Of a DNA stretch of 62,998 nt, positions 26,486 to 35,872 are shown piece after piece (positions within the stretch are counted from its first letter, which is position 1; the number at the start of each line of letters is the position of its first letter). This DNA is from Bacteroidales bacterium. Its GTDB lineage: Bacteria; Bacteroidota; Bacteroidia; Bacteroidales; P3. The stretch is taken from positions 1 to 62,998 of the forward strand of contig JAFRRK010000024.1 in assembly GCA_017428115.1 (NCBI GenBank), in the 5' to 3' direction. Position numbers and translations under genes: made by a program. The notes under the pieces are model-generated. The model made no database searches, was not told where the DNA came from, and worked only from the letters and a program-made list of their open reading frames with translations.

Positions 26486-28572
26486 AAAGAGGATTCATAA
26501 CACTACTGATACTACTGTCCTTGTTGCCGTTGGCTGGCCACACACAGGAGTTGATGCCCTATGCTTGGCGCAACTATGTGGAACTGCTATCGGAGGAGGG
26601 TGAGGACGAGGCTGCCGAAGAATTGACTGAACTGTATGAGACCTATCGCGACAACCCCGCCAATGTGAACGACACGACGGCGATGCTACGCTACTTCCCC
26701 TTTGTTAACGACCTACAACGCGAGTGTCTGAAGGCCTATGTGGTGCTATACGGGCCGTTGCTCAGCATTGAAGAGTTGTACACAATCAACGGTTTCGACA
26801 GCAATACAGTGGAACTGCTGCGCCCATTGGTGATGTTCAGACCTATGGAGCAGGAGCAGCGTTTGGCGCTGAAAGAGATGCTGGCGTATGGTCACAGCAA
26901 TCTGGTGACGGGCGTGGGCGGCACTGTGGAACAGGCACGCGGCTATCGCGACAGCATCTACGAGGGCAATAACCTGAGGCTGATGTGGCGTTATTACTTC
27001 AAATACAAGGACCGTATACATTTGCAGCTGTCGGGCGACAAGGACCCAGGCGAGCCTTTCTTTACAGGTAGCCAAAAGTTAGGGTTCGACTTCTATGGCT
27101 ATAGCTTGACCGTAAACGATATAGGCCGATATATCGGCACTCGACAACACCCTTACCTGAAACGTTTGGTGTTAGGGCAATACCATGCACAATTCGGGCA
27201 GGGGTTGGTGCTATGGTCGGGCTTTGGACCAAGGGCAGCTTGGGAGTCAGGCATCGGCCGCCACGCCTCTGGACTCCGTCCTAGTGGAGCTTTCACAGAA
27301 TATGGCTACCTGCGTGGCATGTCGGCTACCATAGCTCTGACTGACTGCTGGAGCCTGTCGTTGGCCTACTCCTACATCGACCGAGATGCCACGTCGACAA
27401 GACCTGTGAAGGAGGATACTGTGCAAAGCGTCTACAACTCAGGCTACCATCGCACAGCGACGGAGATAGCCAAACTACATCAGCTGGGTGAACACCTAGT
27501 AGGCAGCCATCTGGAATACCGCTCCAGCCGGCTGCAGATTGGACTGACAGGGATGGCAACGTGGCTCGACAAGGTTATCCAGCCTGCCACATACGTATAC
27601 AACGACAACGCTTTCCGTGGGGACAGGAACTACAACCTAGGCATCGATGCCGCCTACCGCTGTCGGAGGCTGCTACTCTTTGGCGAGGCGGCGGTGTGTG
27701 CCAACCATGCTTTCGACAGCACGGCGTTGAATATCAGCCCTGCCGTAGTTATGGGAGGGGAGTTTGTCTTTAACAACAACCACCGCACAAGCCTGCTGCT
27801 GCGCTACTACTCCCCCACCTACCACAACCTGCATGCCATTGCCCTGGGGCAGAGCAGCACACCACAGAACGAGATGGGCATAGGCTGCCACTACCAGGGG
27901 CGGCTGCCACTAGGCATAACGGCTACGGGTATAGCAGACTTCTTCTACTACCCACACATGAAGTACCTTATCTATGCCCACAGCCGAGGGCAGGAGTATC
28001 GCGCAACGTTGTCAAGAGCATCAACAATTGTCAAGGGACTGACGGCTCATGTGCGATACAGGTTTAAGGAAAAAGCCCGCAACATCACCCCATCTACCAT
28101 GGTGGACGGGCACTATTTGTTGGAGCAAACCTATCGCCACCAGGTGCAGGGCGACATAGAATACAGCACTGGCGACTGGCGACTAGTGACCCGCATCGGC
28201 TACGCCCATTACCACGGCGATGCGACAGAGGCGAACAAAGGTCTGCTGCTGTATCAGGACATACAGTACCACCCGCAGCATATCCCGTTGGCCATTACGG
28301 CACGAGTGGCATGGTTCGACGTGGACGACTACGAGGCGCGACTCTACACCGTAGAGAGCGACTTCATCTACCAATACAACAGCATGGCATACCAGAACGA
28401 GGGCTACCGCTGCTACCTAGTGGCGCGCTACGACATCACCCCTCACTGGAACATCGGCATCAAATACGGCATCACCGCCTACACCGACCGCGACACCTTC
28501 GGCTCTGGCTACGACCTGATTGATGCCAACCACCGCCAACAATGGAGAGTGCAGATCCGCCTGAAATGGTAG
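26482..28572 (+). CDS. Helix-hairpin-helix domain outer-membrane beta-barrel protein
   Basis: 696 residues: a signal peptide (LLILLSLLPLAGHTQ), an N-terminal helical segment with an HhH-like motif (VLYGPLLSIEELYTINGF, about 90-115), then a long barrel-like region with alternating aromatic strands (LRLMWRYYFKYKDRIHLQLS, YHAQFGQGLVLWSGFG, WNIGIKYGITAY). It ends in the outer-membrane insertion-type strand VQIRLKW. The HhH-plus-barrel family is widespread in Bacteroidota, of unknown function. Coupling to the secreted nuclease gene suggests a role in DNA handling or uptake at the surface, which is inference. Confidence 0.85.
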   Translation: MKRGFITLLILLSLLPLAGHTQELMPYAWRNYVELLSEEGEDEAAEELTELYETYRDNPANVNDTTAMLRYFPFVNDLQRECLKAYVVLYGPLLSIEELYTINGFDSNTVELLRPLVMFRPMEQEQRLALKEMLAYGHSNLVTGVGGTVEQARGYRDSIYEGNNLRLMWRYYFKYKDRIHLQLSGDKDPGEPFFTGSQKLGFDFYGYSLTVNDIGRYIGTRQHPYLKRLVLGQYHAQFGQGLVLWSGFGPRAAWESGIGRHASGLRPSGAFTEYGYLRGMSATIALTDCWSLSLAYSYIDRDATSTRPVKEDTVQSVYNSGYHRTATEIAKLHQLGEHLVGSHLEYRSSRLQIGLTGMATWLDKVIQPATYVYNDNAFRGDRNYNLGIDAAYRCRRLLLFGEAAVCANHAFDSTALNISPAVVMGGEFVFNNNHRTSLLLRYYSPTYHNLHAIALGQSSTPQNEMGIGCHYQGRLPLGITATGIADFFYYPHMKYLIYAHSRGQEYRATLSRASTIVKGLTAHVRYRFKEKARNITPSTMVDGHYLLEQTYRHQVQGDIEYSTGDWRLVTRIGYAHYHGDATEANKGLLLYQDIQYHPQHIPLAITARVAWFDVDDYEARLYTVESDFIYQYNSMAYQNEGYRCYLVARYDITPHWNIGIKYGITAYTDRDTFGSGYDLIDANHRQQWRVQIRLKW

Positions 28573-28715
28573 CCTTAAAAAAAGCATTCTGTGCGGCAAA
28601 ACAAAAATCGCTATTTTTATTCTGTCCCACAGAACAAAATCAGCATAAACACCTATTGCAATACCCCTTTTCATTGAAAAAAACACCCCAAATTATTGCC
28701 GAATAAAAAAAGTCG

Positions 28716-28723
28716 TATCTTTG
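28716..28723 (+). promoter_or_regulatory. -7 element TATCTTTG upstream of a decayed gene
   Basis: Exact match followed by CA. It is the retained promoter of the pseudogene that follows. Confidence 0.55.
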
Positions 28724-28791
28724 CACCACAAAACAGCAAAACAAACGACAATGTAAGGATACAAAATATAGGCATAAACAACTGAGATTAA

Positions 28792-29220
28792 CGCTCTTGT
28801 TCTTCTATCGGAAAAGCTGGTAACCTTCAATATAACCCTAGCGGCAATACTTGGCGTTTTGCAAAACATCAATGGTCTATAATTGGAACATACAACAACA
28901 ATATCAGCAATTCCTACACAGGCTGGATAGACCTCTTTGAATGGGGGACAGGGAATAATCCGTTACTAGTGTACAACTCAACTTTTGTTGACTGGAGTAC
29001 CAACAATATTCCTGATGGATTTGGTGGCGGTATGCCCTGGCGTACCCTATCGCTGTCAGAGTGGACTTATCTGTTGACCCACTATACATACGGAACCGCC
29101 ACAGTAAATAATACTCCCGGCCTGGTGATTCTTCCAAGCGATTGGAACCTACCATCTTTATTGATATTGCATTATTTGTATGTGCTACAGGTTCCATATA
29201 TTTCTATTATTGCCAAATGA
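28792..29220 (+). pseudogene. Remnant of a Bacteroidota surface-protein gene
   Basis: One frame reads GNLQYNPSGNTWRFAKHQW, then GWIDLFEWGTGNNPLL, WRTLSLSEWTYLL and TPGLVILPSDWNLP. This is the recurring pattern of Bacteroidota surface proteins (GNLQYNPS...WRFA...GWIDLFGWGTG...WRTLT..EW..LL...G.ILLPDDW). The frame has no start codon at its upstream end (an in-frame stop lies just before). It loses similarity after WNLP and ends in unrelated hydrophobic sequence at a TGA. It has therefore lost its signal peptide, most of its N-terminus and its C-terminus, while the promoter survives. Confidence 0.7.
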
Positions 29221-29738
29221 AAAGATACTAATATTATTTGAATTGACAACCTTTTTGATTATTCAATACTCAGATGATAGACTTCAGACCAAAACGCAAC
29301 TAATGAATGCAAAGATAGGTAAATGTCTGATATGGTAGTTCGAAGCCTTTTTTTTCGGGCGTAAATTCCAATAGGAAATGCAACGATGCAACGAAAAAAA
29401 ACCGACAGTTGGTCTGCAGCATCATAGACAGCTCAGTGAGCTGACTGTCGCACGATATGTTAATTACTAAAAATGACAGGTCATTATCTTCAAGAATACC
29501 TATGATTCCTCCCCTTGTTTTTTGTTATACATCGTTGAGTAGTAGCTGCATAGGTGTCTTTATGTTGCTTGTTCTAGGATAAAAAGACCGAGAACGAAGG
29601 GATGACGAACAAAGGGATTACGGAGTTTCATGGCTTTGTTTTACAGGTTAATCCAAAATACACTTTTCTTCGGCATAATTCAATAATGGCTGGTCTTATT
29701 CAGTCAGCAGGCATTCAGGTTGCAATATGGGCGAGGGT
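29221..29738. other. Intergenic region after the pseudogene
   Basis: About 520 bases without a credible gene. A small palindrome, CAGCTCA-G-TGAGCTG, lies near 29430-29444 inside a slightly longer GACAG/CTGTC hairpin. The rest looks like decaying non-coding sequence. Confidence 0.5.
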
Positions 29739-30707
29739 TTAGGCATAATGTTCGGCCACGCGGTCGAGGAGGGTGAGTAGTTCGTCGGTCGAGGTGGTGG
29801 TGACCATAGGAATACGGAACTGCTTGAAATTGGGCAGTCCGCGGAAGTATCCTCCGTAGTGTTTACGCATCTCGAATATGGCGGTGTGCTCGCCTTTGAA
29901 GTCAATGGCGGCCAAAAGATGTCGGCGGCAGGTGTCTACACGCTCTTGGACTGAGATGGGGCGTTCTTCCTCACCGCGGAGCAGGCGTTGGGTCTGTTCG
30001 AAAATCCAGGGGTTGCCGATGGCGGCGCGTCCGATGAGGATACCGTCTACACCGTAGCGTTGGTGTGCTGCGATGGCCTGCTGAGGGGTGGTGATGTCGC
30101 CATTGCCGAAGATTGGGATGTGCATGCGGGGGTTGTTCTTCACCTCGCCGATGAGGGTCCAGTCGGCCGAGCCTTGGTACATCTGGGTCTTGGTGCGGCC
30201 ATGGATGCTGAGTGCGGCGATGCCGATGTCCTGTAGCCGTTCGGCAAGCTCTACGATGGGTTTGTCGTTGTAGTCATAGCCTAAACGGGTCTTGACGGTG
30301 ACAGGAAGATGTGACCGCTTGACGAGGGATTCGGTGATGCGCAGCATTTTGGGGATATCTTTGAGAATGCCGCTTCCGGCTCCTTTGCCCGCCACTTTAC
30401 GGACGGGGCATCCCCAGTTGATGTCGATAAAATCGGGATGCTGTTGCTCCACAATGTCGAGGCATTGGAGCAGTTCCTCCTCGTCGGCACCGAATATTTG
30501 GATGCCGATGGGGTGTTGCGTGGGTGTGAAAAGCATTTTGCGACGGCTCTTTTCGGCGTCGCGGTTGAGGGCCTCGGAGGCTATGAACTCGGTGATGAGG
30601 AGGTCGGCTCCAAACTCTTTGCAGAGCTGGCGGAAAGGGAGGTCGGTGATGTCGTCCATAGGTGAAAGACCAAGGACACAATATTTTCCAAAATTCAGCG
30701 TTTCCAT
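29739..30707 (-). CDS. dus: tRNA-dihydrouridine synthase
   Basis: Reduces uridine to dihydrouridine in tRNA using FMN. From ATG 30707 (METLNFGKYCVLGLSPMDDI) it has 322 residues; the seven residues encoded upstream overlap the promoter. Visible are the FMN-site PMDDITDLPFRQLCKEFGAD, NWGCPVRKVAGKGAGSG with the catalytic Cys, KTRLGYD, IHGRTKTQMYQGSADW, GNGDITTPQQA and GILIGRAAIGNPWIF. It is most like the DusB class. Divergent from cdd. Confidence 0.94.
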   Translation of the reverse strand: METLNFGKYCVLGLSPMDDITDLPFRQLCKEFGADLLITEFIASEALNRDAEKSRRKMLFTPTQHPIGIQIFGADEEELLQCLDIVEQQHPDFIDINWGCPVRKVAGKGAGSGILKDIPKMLRITESLVKRSHLPVTVKTRLGYDYNDKPIVELAERLQDIGIAALSIHGRTKTQMYQGSADWTLIGEVKNNPRMHIPIFGNGDITTPQQAIAAHQRYGVDGILIGRAAIGNPWIFEQTQRLLRGEEERPISVQERVDTCRRHLLAAIDFKGEHTAIFEMRKHYGGYFRGLPNFKQFRIPMVTTTSTDELLTLLDRVAEHYA

Positions 30708-30717
30708 AGTCAGTTTG

Positions 30718-30725
30718 CAAAGATA
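30718..30725 (-). promoter_or_regulatory. -7 element TATCTTTG of dus
   Basis: Minus-strand TATCTTTGCA ends 10 bases before ATG 30707. The predicted start gives a leader of only about 4-6 nt. Confidence 0.65.
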
Positions 30726-30773
30726 CAAAGAATAAATTGAAACTAAAGAAACAAAAAACTAAAATAACCGATT

Positions 30774-31247
30774 ATGGATAGGAAGGCTTTGACTATTGAC
30801 TATTGTGAGTATGCCTCGTTGGAGGAGATGCCTGAGCGAGAGCGCAGGCTGATGGTGTGTGCCATGGAGTCGACACATAGGGCGTATGCGCCGTATTCCA
30901 AGTTTCATGTGGGGGCTGCGGTGCTTCTAGCCGACGGCACCATGGTGTCGGGCAGCAATCAGGAGAACGTGGCTTACCCGTCGGGATTGTGTGCTGAGCG
31001 GACAGCCCTGTTTAGTGCGTCGGCGCAGCACCCCGAGTTGGCGGTGGAGGCTTTGGCTGTGGTAGGCTATTTTGAGGGGAGCTATACTGAGGCATCGCCA
31101 TGTGGGGCGTGTCGTCAGGCGATGGCAGAGTATGAGACTCGCTATGGTAACAAACTGACAATATTTTGTTATCTGAAAGAGGGACGAATTCGACGGATAG
31201 AGGGGGTTGAAAGCTTGCTTCCGTTTGGGTTTGATGCCGACTTGTAA
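30774..31247 (+). CDS. cdd: Cytidine deaminase
   Basis: Deaminates cytidine and deoxycytidine in pyrimidine salvage. 157 residues with the zinc site CAERTALFSA (Cys ligand, catalytic Glu) and SPCGACRQ (two Cys ligands), the layout of the tetrameric three-Cys enzyme. The substrate motif KFHVGAAVLLADG is present. The N-terminus has about 25 extra residues. Divergent from dus across 66 bases. Confidence 0.95.
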   Translation: MDRKALTIDYCEYASLEEMPERERRLMVCAMESTHRAYAPYSKFHVGAAVLLADGTMVSGSNQENVAYPSGLCAERTALFSASAQHPELAVEALAVVGYFEGSYTEASPCGACRQAMAEYETRYGNKLTIFCYLKEGRIRRIEGVESLLPFGFDADL

Positions 31248-31345
31248 GTTTTTTTGGCTTATTACAATTAGCTGATACATACTATTATATTGTTTGCTTG
31301 CTAAAAAAACTTTAGCAAAAATCTTTGTACACGGAAATTTCTTTG

Positions 31346-31353
31346 TACTTTTG
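31346..31353 (+). promoter_or_regulatory. Promoter of the PpiD-like gene (TTTG-N18-TACTTTTG)
   Basis: TACTTTTG followed by CA, with a TTTG 18 bases upstream. It lies about 50 bases before ATG 31405. Confidence 0.6.
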
Positions 31354-31404
31354 CACGCTTAAAATGGCAAAAAAATATAAATAATATAACTAAAATACTC
31401 ACAA

Positions 31405-33522
31405 ATGGGAATCATAGGAAGTATTAGAAAACACTCGTGGATAGCCGTTGCCGTGGTTGGTGTGGCTATCGTTGCATTTATTATTGGCGACCTCACCAAG
31501 AACAACCGTGGCATACCCGATATGGGCAAGATTAACGGTACAACCATCACCTATCAGCGTTTCACCGAGCTGACGGAAGAAATGGAAAACAACTACAAGC
31601 GTCAGCAGGGCGTAAGCCAGGTGCCTGCGGATATGGACTACCAGATTCGTGAGCAGGTGTGGCAGAACTTGTTGACAGAGACGCTTATCGACGAGCAGTT
31701 TGCCAAATTGGGTTTGACGGTGACTCCTGCCGAGGTGAGCGACATGTATGTTGGCACCTTTGTCCACCCCTATTTGCGTCAGCTGTTCACCGACCCCAAA
31801 ACTGGTGAATATAGGGTGCAGGCAATTCAATACTATGTCGACAATTTTGAGAATCTCGACACTGCCCAGCGCATGGAGTGGGCCGAGGTTGAGAAGTATG
31901 TGAAACAAGATCGCAAACAGCAGAAATATAGTGCACTTATTTCACGCGGTTTCTATATGCCCAATGCTATAGCCAAGCAGGTGGCCGCTATGAGCAACAA
32001 GCTGAGCAATGTGACTGCGGTGAACTGTTCGTTCCAGTCGGTTGATGATAGTGAGATAACCCTTGAAGAGGCAGACTATCAGAACTACTATAACAAGCAT
32101 AAGGCCGAGTTCCGTTTGCGCGATGAAATGCGCGAGATTGAATATATTGTCTATCCCATCGTCCCTACTCAGAAGGATATGGCCGACATACAGGCTGCTG
32201 TGGAGAAGACTTGGGAGGAGTTTCAGACAGTTGAGCCGGACGAGCTGACATTCTTTGTCAACGCCGAGTCTGACCGTAGCTACGACTCGACCTACCGTAA
32301 GGCTAGCGAGTTTGCTTCGCCTATGGATTCTGCCATTATGGCTGCGGGCGAGGGCTCGTTGATTAGTCCCCGCATTGCTGGCAACGAATGGATGATGGCA
32401 AAGGTATTGAAGATTGCCAACCGTCCTGATAGTATGCGTGCCAGCGTCATCTATATCTTTAACGACAAGGTAGGTGGCGGCATCACCCGTGGCGACGAGC
32501 AGGCCAAACAACTTGCCGACAGCGTGATGAACTTGGTGAAAAGTGGCGCCATGACTTTCGAGCAGGCTGTGGAGCAGTATTCTGACGACCCGCAAAAGTC
32601 GACCAGCAATGGCGATATGGAGTGGCAGTTGGATGGCAACTTTGGTTTCTTGAATGAGGATATCATCAATACTCCTGAGGGTGGTCTGTTTGTGAAACAA
32701 CACCCGAGCGAGGTTGGTTACTATGTGGTGAAAGTTACTGGCAAGACAGCCCTGCAACGCAAATATCGTGTTGCCACCATTGTACGCACAATAGCGGCTT
32801 CGGAGGCTACCACTCACAACATTTATAACGAGGCCAATAAGTTTGCCGGCAACAACCGCACTTATGCCGAGATGACGGCTGCTGCACAGCAGGAGAACCT
32901 GCAGGTGCGCAACGCAATGGTTACTGCGATGCAGTATTCTATTAGCGGCATCAACAATGCCCGCAGCATTGTTCAGTGGGCTTTCAATGAGAAGACTCAG
33001 AACGGCAGTGTTGCCGACCAGATATTCGAGGTCGACGACATGTACGTGGTGGCCGCACTGAAGGATGTCTACAAGGTGGGCTATGCCACATTGGACCAAG
33101 TGCGTAACATGATTGAGAATCAGGTGCGCAATGAGAAGAAAGGCGAATTGCTGATGGCTCGTATGGAAGAGGCTAAAAAGGCCAGCAACGACATTTATGC
33201 CATTGCAGCCAAGGTAAACTCAGTGGTGGATACACTCGACAGTATCTCGTTCAACGATTATTTCTTGGGCAAGTATGGAATGGAGCCCAAGGTGCAGAGT
33301 GCTATTGCTGCCGCTGGCGAGAACACACTTATTGGTCCTATTCATGGTGCTCAGGGCGTGTATATGGTGAAGGTAAATGCCAAGATGGACAACCCCACTC
33401 CTGTAGACCCTGCCAACATCCGCAACCAGAAGGAGCAAAGCTTTATGCAAGGGCTGCGCAGTGTGCAGCAGGTGCTTAAGGACAATGCCAAGGTTGTAGA
33501 CCAGCGCAACAAGTTCTTCTAA
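31405..33522 (+). CDS. PpiD/SurA-like peptidyl-prolyl isomerase, membrane anchored
   Basis: 705 residues with one N-terminal transmembrane helix (IAVAVVGVAIVAFIIGDL) and a large periplasmic part. A SurA_N-like chaperone region (GTTITYQRFTELTEEMENN) is followed by a parvulin-type domain near 345-460 (ASVIYIFNDKVGGG, FEQAVEQYSDDPQKSTSNGD, LFVKQHPSEVGYYVVKVTG). A second parvulin-like segment near the end (SAIAAAGENTLIGPIHG) is weaker. This family helps fold outer-membrane and secreted proteins, which fits the many barrels and T9SS cargo here. The next gene overlaps by one base (TAATG). Confidence 0.9.
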   Translation: MGIIGSIRKHSWIAVAVVGVAIVAFIIGDLTKNNRGIPDMGKINGTTITYQRFTELTEEMENNYKRQQGVSQVPADMDYQIREQVWQNLLTETLIDEQFAKLGLTVTPAEVSDMYVGTFVHPYLRQLFTDPKTGEYRVQAIQYYVDNFENLDTAQRMEWAEVEKYVKQDRKQQKYSALISRGFYMPNAIAKQVAAMSNKLSNVTAVNCSFQSVDDSEITLEEADYQNYYNKHKAEFRLRDEMREIEYIVYPIVPTQKDMADIQAAVEKTWEEFQTVEPDELTFFVNAESDRSYDSTYRKASEFASPMDSAIMAAGEGSLISPRIAGNEWMMAKVLKIANRPDSMRASVIYIFNDKVGGGITRGDEQAKQLADSVMNLVKSGAMTFEQAVEQYSDDPQKSTSNGDMEWQLDGNFGFLNEDIINTPEGGLFVKQHPSEVGYYVVKVTGKTALQRKYRVATIVRTIAASEATTHNIYNEANKFAGNNRTYAEMTAAAQQENLQVRNAMVTAMQYSISGINNARSIVQWAFNEKTQNGSVADQIFEVDDMYVVAALKDVYKVGYATLDQVRNMIENQVRNEKKGELLMARMEEAKKASNDIYAIAAKVNSVVDTLDSISFNDYFLGKYGMEPKVQSAIAAAGENTLIGPIHGAQGVYMVKVNAKMDNPTPVDPANIRNQKEQSFMQGLRSVQQVLKDNAKVVDQRNKFF

Positions 33523-34064
33523 TGGATACTGACAGTTCAAATAATATGAAGCAGAAAGGCGCGGCCATGCGGCTGCGCCTTTCTAGCAAATGGCAGGACT
33601 TTCGCGAGCGTATGCGCCACAAGCATAGGCTCGTGGTTCTTGACACTGATACGCTTCAGGAGAAGTTTTCCATGGAGTTGACCGGTGTCAACTTGTTTAC
33701 TTATATTGGCATTAGTGTTATTGTGCTTGTCATCCTTACATCGTTGCTGATTGCTTTTACTCCATTGCGTAACCTGGTTCCGGGATACATCAAACCAGAG
33801 CTGAAGGAGCAGACCTTGCGAAATGCCCAGATTATAGACTCGCTCGAAGTCATCATTGCACAGCATGAGCAGCATATCGGCATCATTCAAGAGGTAATCG
33901 ATGGAAAGGAATTCCGTGTGGAAAAGGACACCGCTACGCTGGCAACGACCGAGGAAGAGGTTGTCTTCCGCCATACACGTGCTGACTCGCTACTGAGGCA
34001 GGAGATAGAGCAGCAGCGAAAAGAGGCCCAGGCGCAGCAGAGAAAAAGAAAAGGCAAACACTAA
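33522..34064 (+). CDS. Small membrane protein with periplasmic coiled coil
   Basis: 180 residues from ATG 33522 overlapping the foldase stop, or 172 from ATG 33546. It has a basic cytoplasmic N-terminus (KHRLVVLDTDTLQEKFSMEL), one transmembrane helix (YIGISVIVLVILTSLLIAF), then TPLRNLVPGYIKPELKEQ and a helical segment (IIDSLEVIIAQHEQHI), ending in a very basic tail (QQRKRKGKH). The N-terminal half matches a Bacteroidota family, often near dxr, that is sometimes annotated M23 peptidase-associated. No peptidase domain is present. It may be an envelope scaffold. Confidence 0.8.
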   Translation: MDTDSSNNMKQKGAAMRLRLSSKWQDFRERMRHKHRLVVLDTDTLQEKFSMELTGVNLFTYIGISVIVLVILTSLLIAFTPLRNLVPGYIKPELKEQTLRNAQIIDSLEVIIAQHEQHIGIIQEVIDGKEFRVEKDTATLATTEEEVVFRHTRADSLLRQEIEQQRKEAQAQQRKRKGKH

Positions 34065-34155
34065 TTATTCGTTTTTCTGAACATGAACAGCACTAATGAT
34101 AAGGTTGTTACGATACTTTAAATATACTACTACATAGTTCAACTAGCAGATAGCC

Positions 34156-35283
34156 ATGAAACATATTGCAATACTAGGGTCGACAGGCTCGATAGGCACC
34201 CAGGCGCTTAACGTAATCCGTCGACATCGCGACCAACTGGCCGTAGAGGTGCTTTGTGCTGGCAGCAATGCCGACCTTTTGATAGCCCAGGCGTTGGAGT
34301 TCGACCCCAACGCAGTGGCCATAGCCGACGAGAGCAAGTACCAGCAGGTGCAGGATGCCCTTTCGTCACACGACATCAAGGTCTTTGCCGGAATGGATTC
34401 CATCACCGACCTGATGGAGATGGAATCGATCGACATGGTATTGGCATCGATAGTGGGCTTTGCTGGGCTGCGACCCACGCTACGAGCCATCGAGCACCAC
34501 AAGGCTATCGCCTTGGCCAACAAAGAGACCATGGTGGTGGCTGGCAAGATAGTGACCGAGGCAGCAGCCCGCAACAGGGTGCCTATACTGCCCGTTGACT
34601 CGGAGCATTCGGCCATTTTCCAGAGCCTTGTAGGCGAAATGGGAGGGGTGGACAAGATACTCCTCACCGCGTCGGGCGGTCCATTTCGCGGATACAAACG
34701 CGAGCAGCTGGAGAAAGTGACCCTTGCCGATGCCCTTAAGCACCCCAATTGGAATATGGGACGCAAGGTGACGATCGATTCAGCATCACTGATGAACAAG
34801 GGGTTGGAGGTTATTGAGGCACGTTGGCTTTTTGACATCCCAGCCGAACGTATACAGGTGTTGGTCCACCCCCAGTCGGTGGTGCACTCGATGGTGCAGT
34901 ATGTCGATGGCAGCATCAAGGCCCAGCTGGGTGTTCCCACTATGGAGACCCCCATACAGTATGCTTTCAGTTTTCCACAACGCATTGAGAGCCATCTACC
35001 ACGACTCAGTTTCGAGAGGTATTCGCAGCTCACCTTTGAGAACCCCGACACCGAGACATTCCGCTGCCTCTCCCTAGCCTACGAGGCAATAGCCCGGGGA
35101 GGAAACATGCCTTGCATCATGAACGCAGCCAACGAGGTGGCCGTGCAGCAATTTATCGAAGGAAAGATAACATTCCTTCAAATTGCCGACATCGTTGAAC
35201 ATCAAATGTGTACCTCTCATTTCATTGCCGACCCCTCTCTCGACGACCTTTTCCAAACCGATGCCACGGTAAGGCGCATGTAA
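34156..35283 (+). CDS. dxr: 1-deoxy-D-xylulose 5-phosphate reductoisomerase
   Basis: Second step of the MEP isoprenoid pathway, making MEP from DXP with NADPH. 375 residues with the NADPH loop AILGSTGSIGTQALNVI, ANKETMVVAG, metal site PVDSEHSAIFQ, LTASGGPFRGY, HPNWNMGRKVTIDSA and SLMNKGLEVIEA. Complete length. It starts 91 bases after the preceding gene and probably shares its transcript. Confidence 0.96.
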   Translation: MKHIAILGSTGSIGTQALNVIRRHRDQLAVEVLCAGSNADLLIAQALEFDPNAVAIADESKYQQVQDALSSHDIKVFAGMDSITDLMEMESIDMVLASIVGFAGLRPTLRAIEHHKAIALANKETMVVAGKIVTEAAARNRVPILPVDSEHSAIFQSLVGEMGGVDKILLTASGGPFRGYKREQLEKVTLADALKHPNWNMGRKVTIDSASLMNKGLEVIEARWLFDIPAERIQVLVHPQSVVHSMVQYVDGSIKAQLGVPTMETPIQYAFSFPQRIESHLPRLSFERYSQLTFENPDTETFRCLSLAYEAIARGGNMPCIMNAANEVAVQQFIEGKITFLQIADIVEHQMCTSHFIADPSLDDLFQTDATVRRM

Positions 35284-35337
35284 TTTTTTTTTTAGAGGTC
35301 TGTAACAAATCGCCCACTTTTTGCTACATACTATCAG

Positions 35338-35856
35338 ATGGACAAGAAAACGCTAGTAGAGGAACAGCGTCGCCAGAAGCAGTTTGTAGCACAAGTGCAG
35401 CAGTGCGATGCACTGATATACAGTGTATGTCGGCTCTATGGCTGTCGCCGTGACAATTCAACCGAAGACCTCTATCAGGAGATTGTCTGTGCCTTGTGGG
35501 AGAGCTACGACACGTATAATGGAAAGAGTAAATTCAGTTCGTGGCTCTATTCCGTGGCTCGCAACACAGCGGTGGCATACTATCGGCGACACCATTTGCG
35601 ACAGCCCGAGATAAATCTTATCGACGTAGAACGTGATTTCGAAGCCTGGCACGATACACCCGACCCACTTGTCGGGGAACTCTACTACCTGATTGACCAA
35701 CTCAACGCTGACGACCGTAATTTGATGGGTCTGTATATTGAAGGATATGATTATAAAGAGATAGCACAAATGATGAACCTCAGTCAACAGGCAGTACGCA
35801 CACGCATGAGCCGAATCAAAGTGCGTCTCAAAGAAATAAAGGACCGACAGAAGTGA
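35338..35856 (+). CDS. ECF-type RNA polymerase sigma factor
   Basis: 172 residues with region 2 (EDLYQEIVCALWESYDTY, GKSKFSSWLYSVARNTAVAY) and region 4 (LNADDRNLMGLYIEGYDYKE, IAQMMNLSQQAVRTRMSRI). There is no extra C-terminal domain. It lies 16 bases before a one-helix protein in the normal anti-sigma position and upstream of a large T9SS surface gene, so it probably controls a surface regulon. Promoter motif recognised is unknown. Confidence 0.92.
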   Translation: MDKKTLVEEQRRQKQFVAQVQQCDALIYSVCRLYGCRRDNSTEDLYQEIVCALWESYDTYNGKSKFSSWLYSVARNTAVAYYRRHHLRQPEINLIDVERDFEAWHDTPDPLVGELYYLIDQLNADDRNLMGLYIEGYDYKEIAQMMNLSQQAVRTRMSRIKVRLKEIKDRQK

Positions 35857-35872
35857 AAGGAAAGGTAGTATT

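Noticed and set aside
31942..33099. Long minus-strand open frame (385 codons) opposite the PpiD-like gene
   Set aside because: It lies wholly inside a well-supported gene, is rich in His/Val/Ile typical of antisense frames, and has no promoter, family match or start signal.
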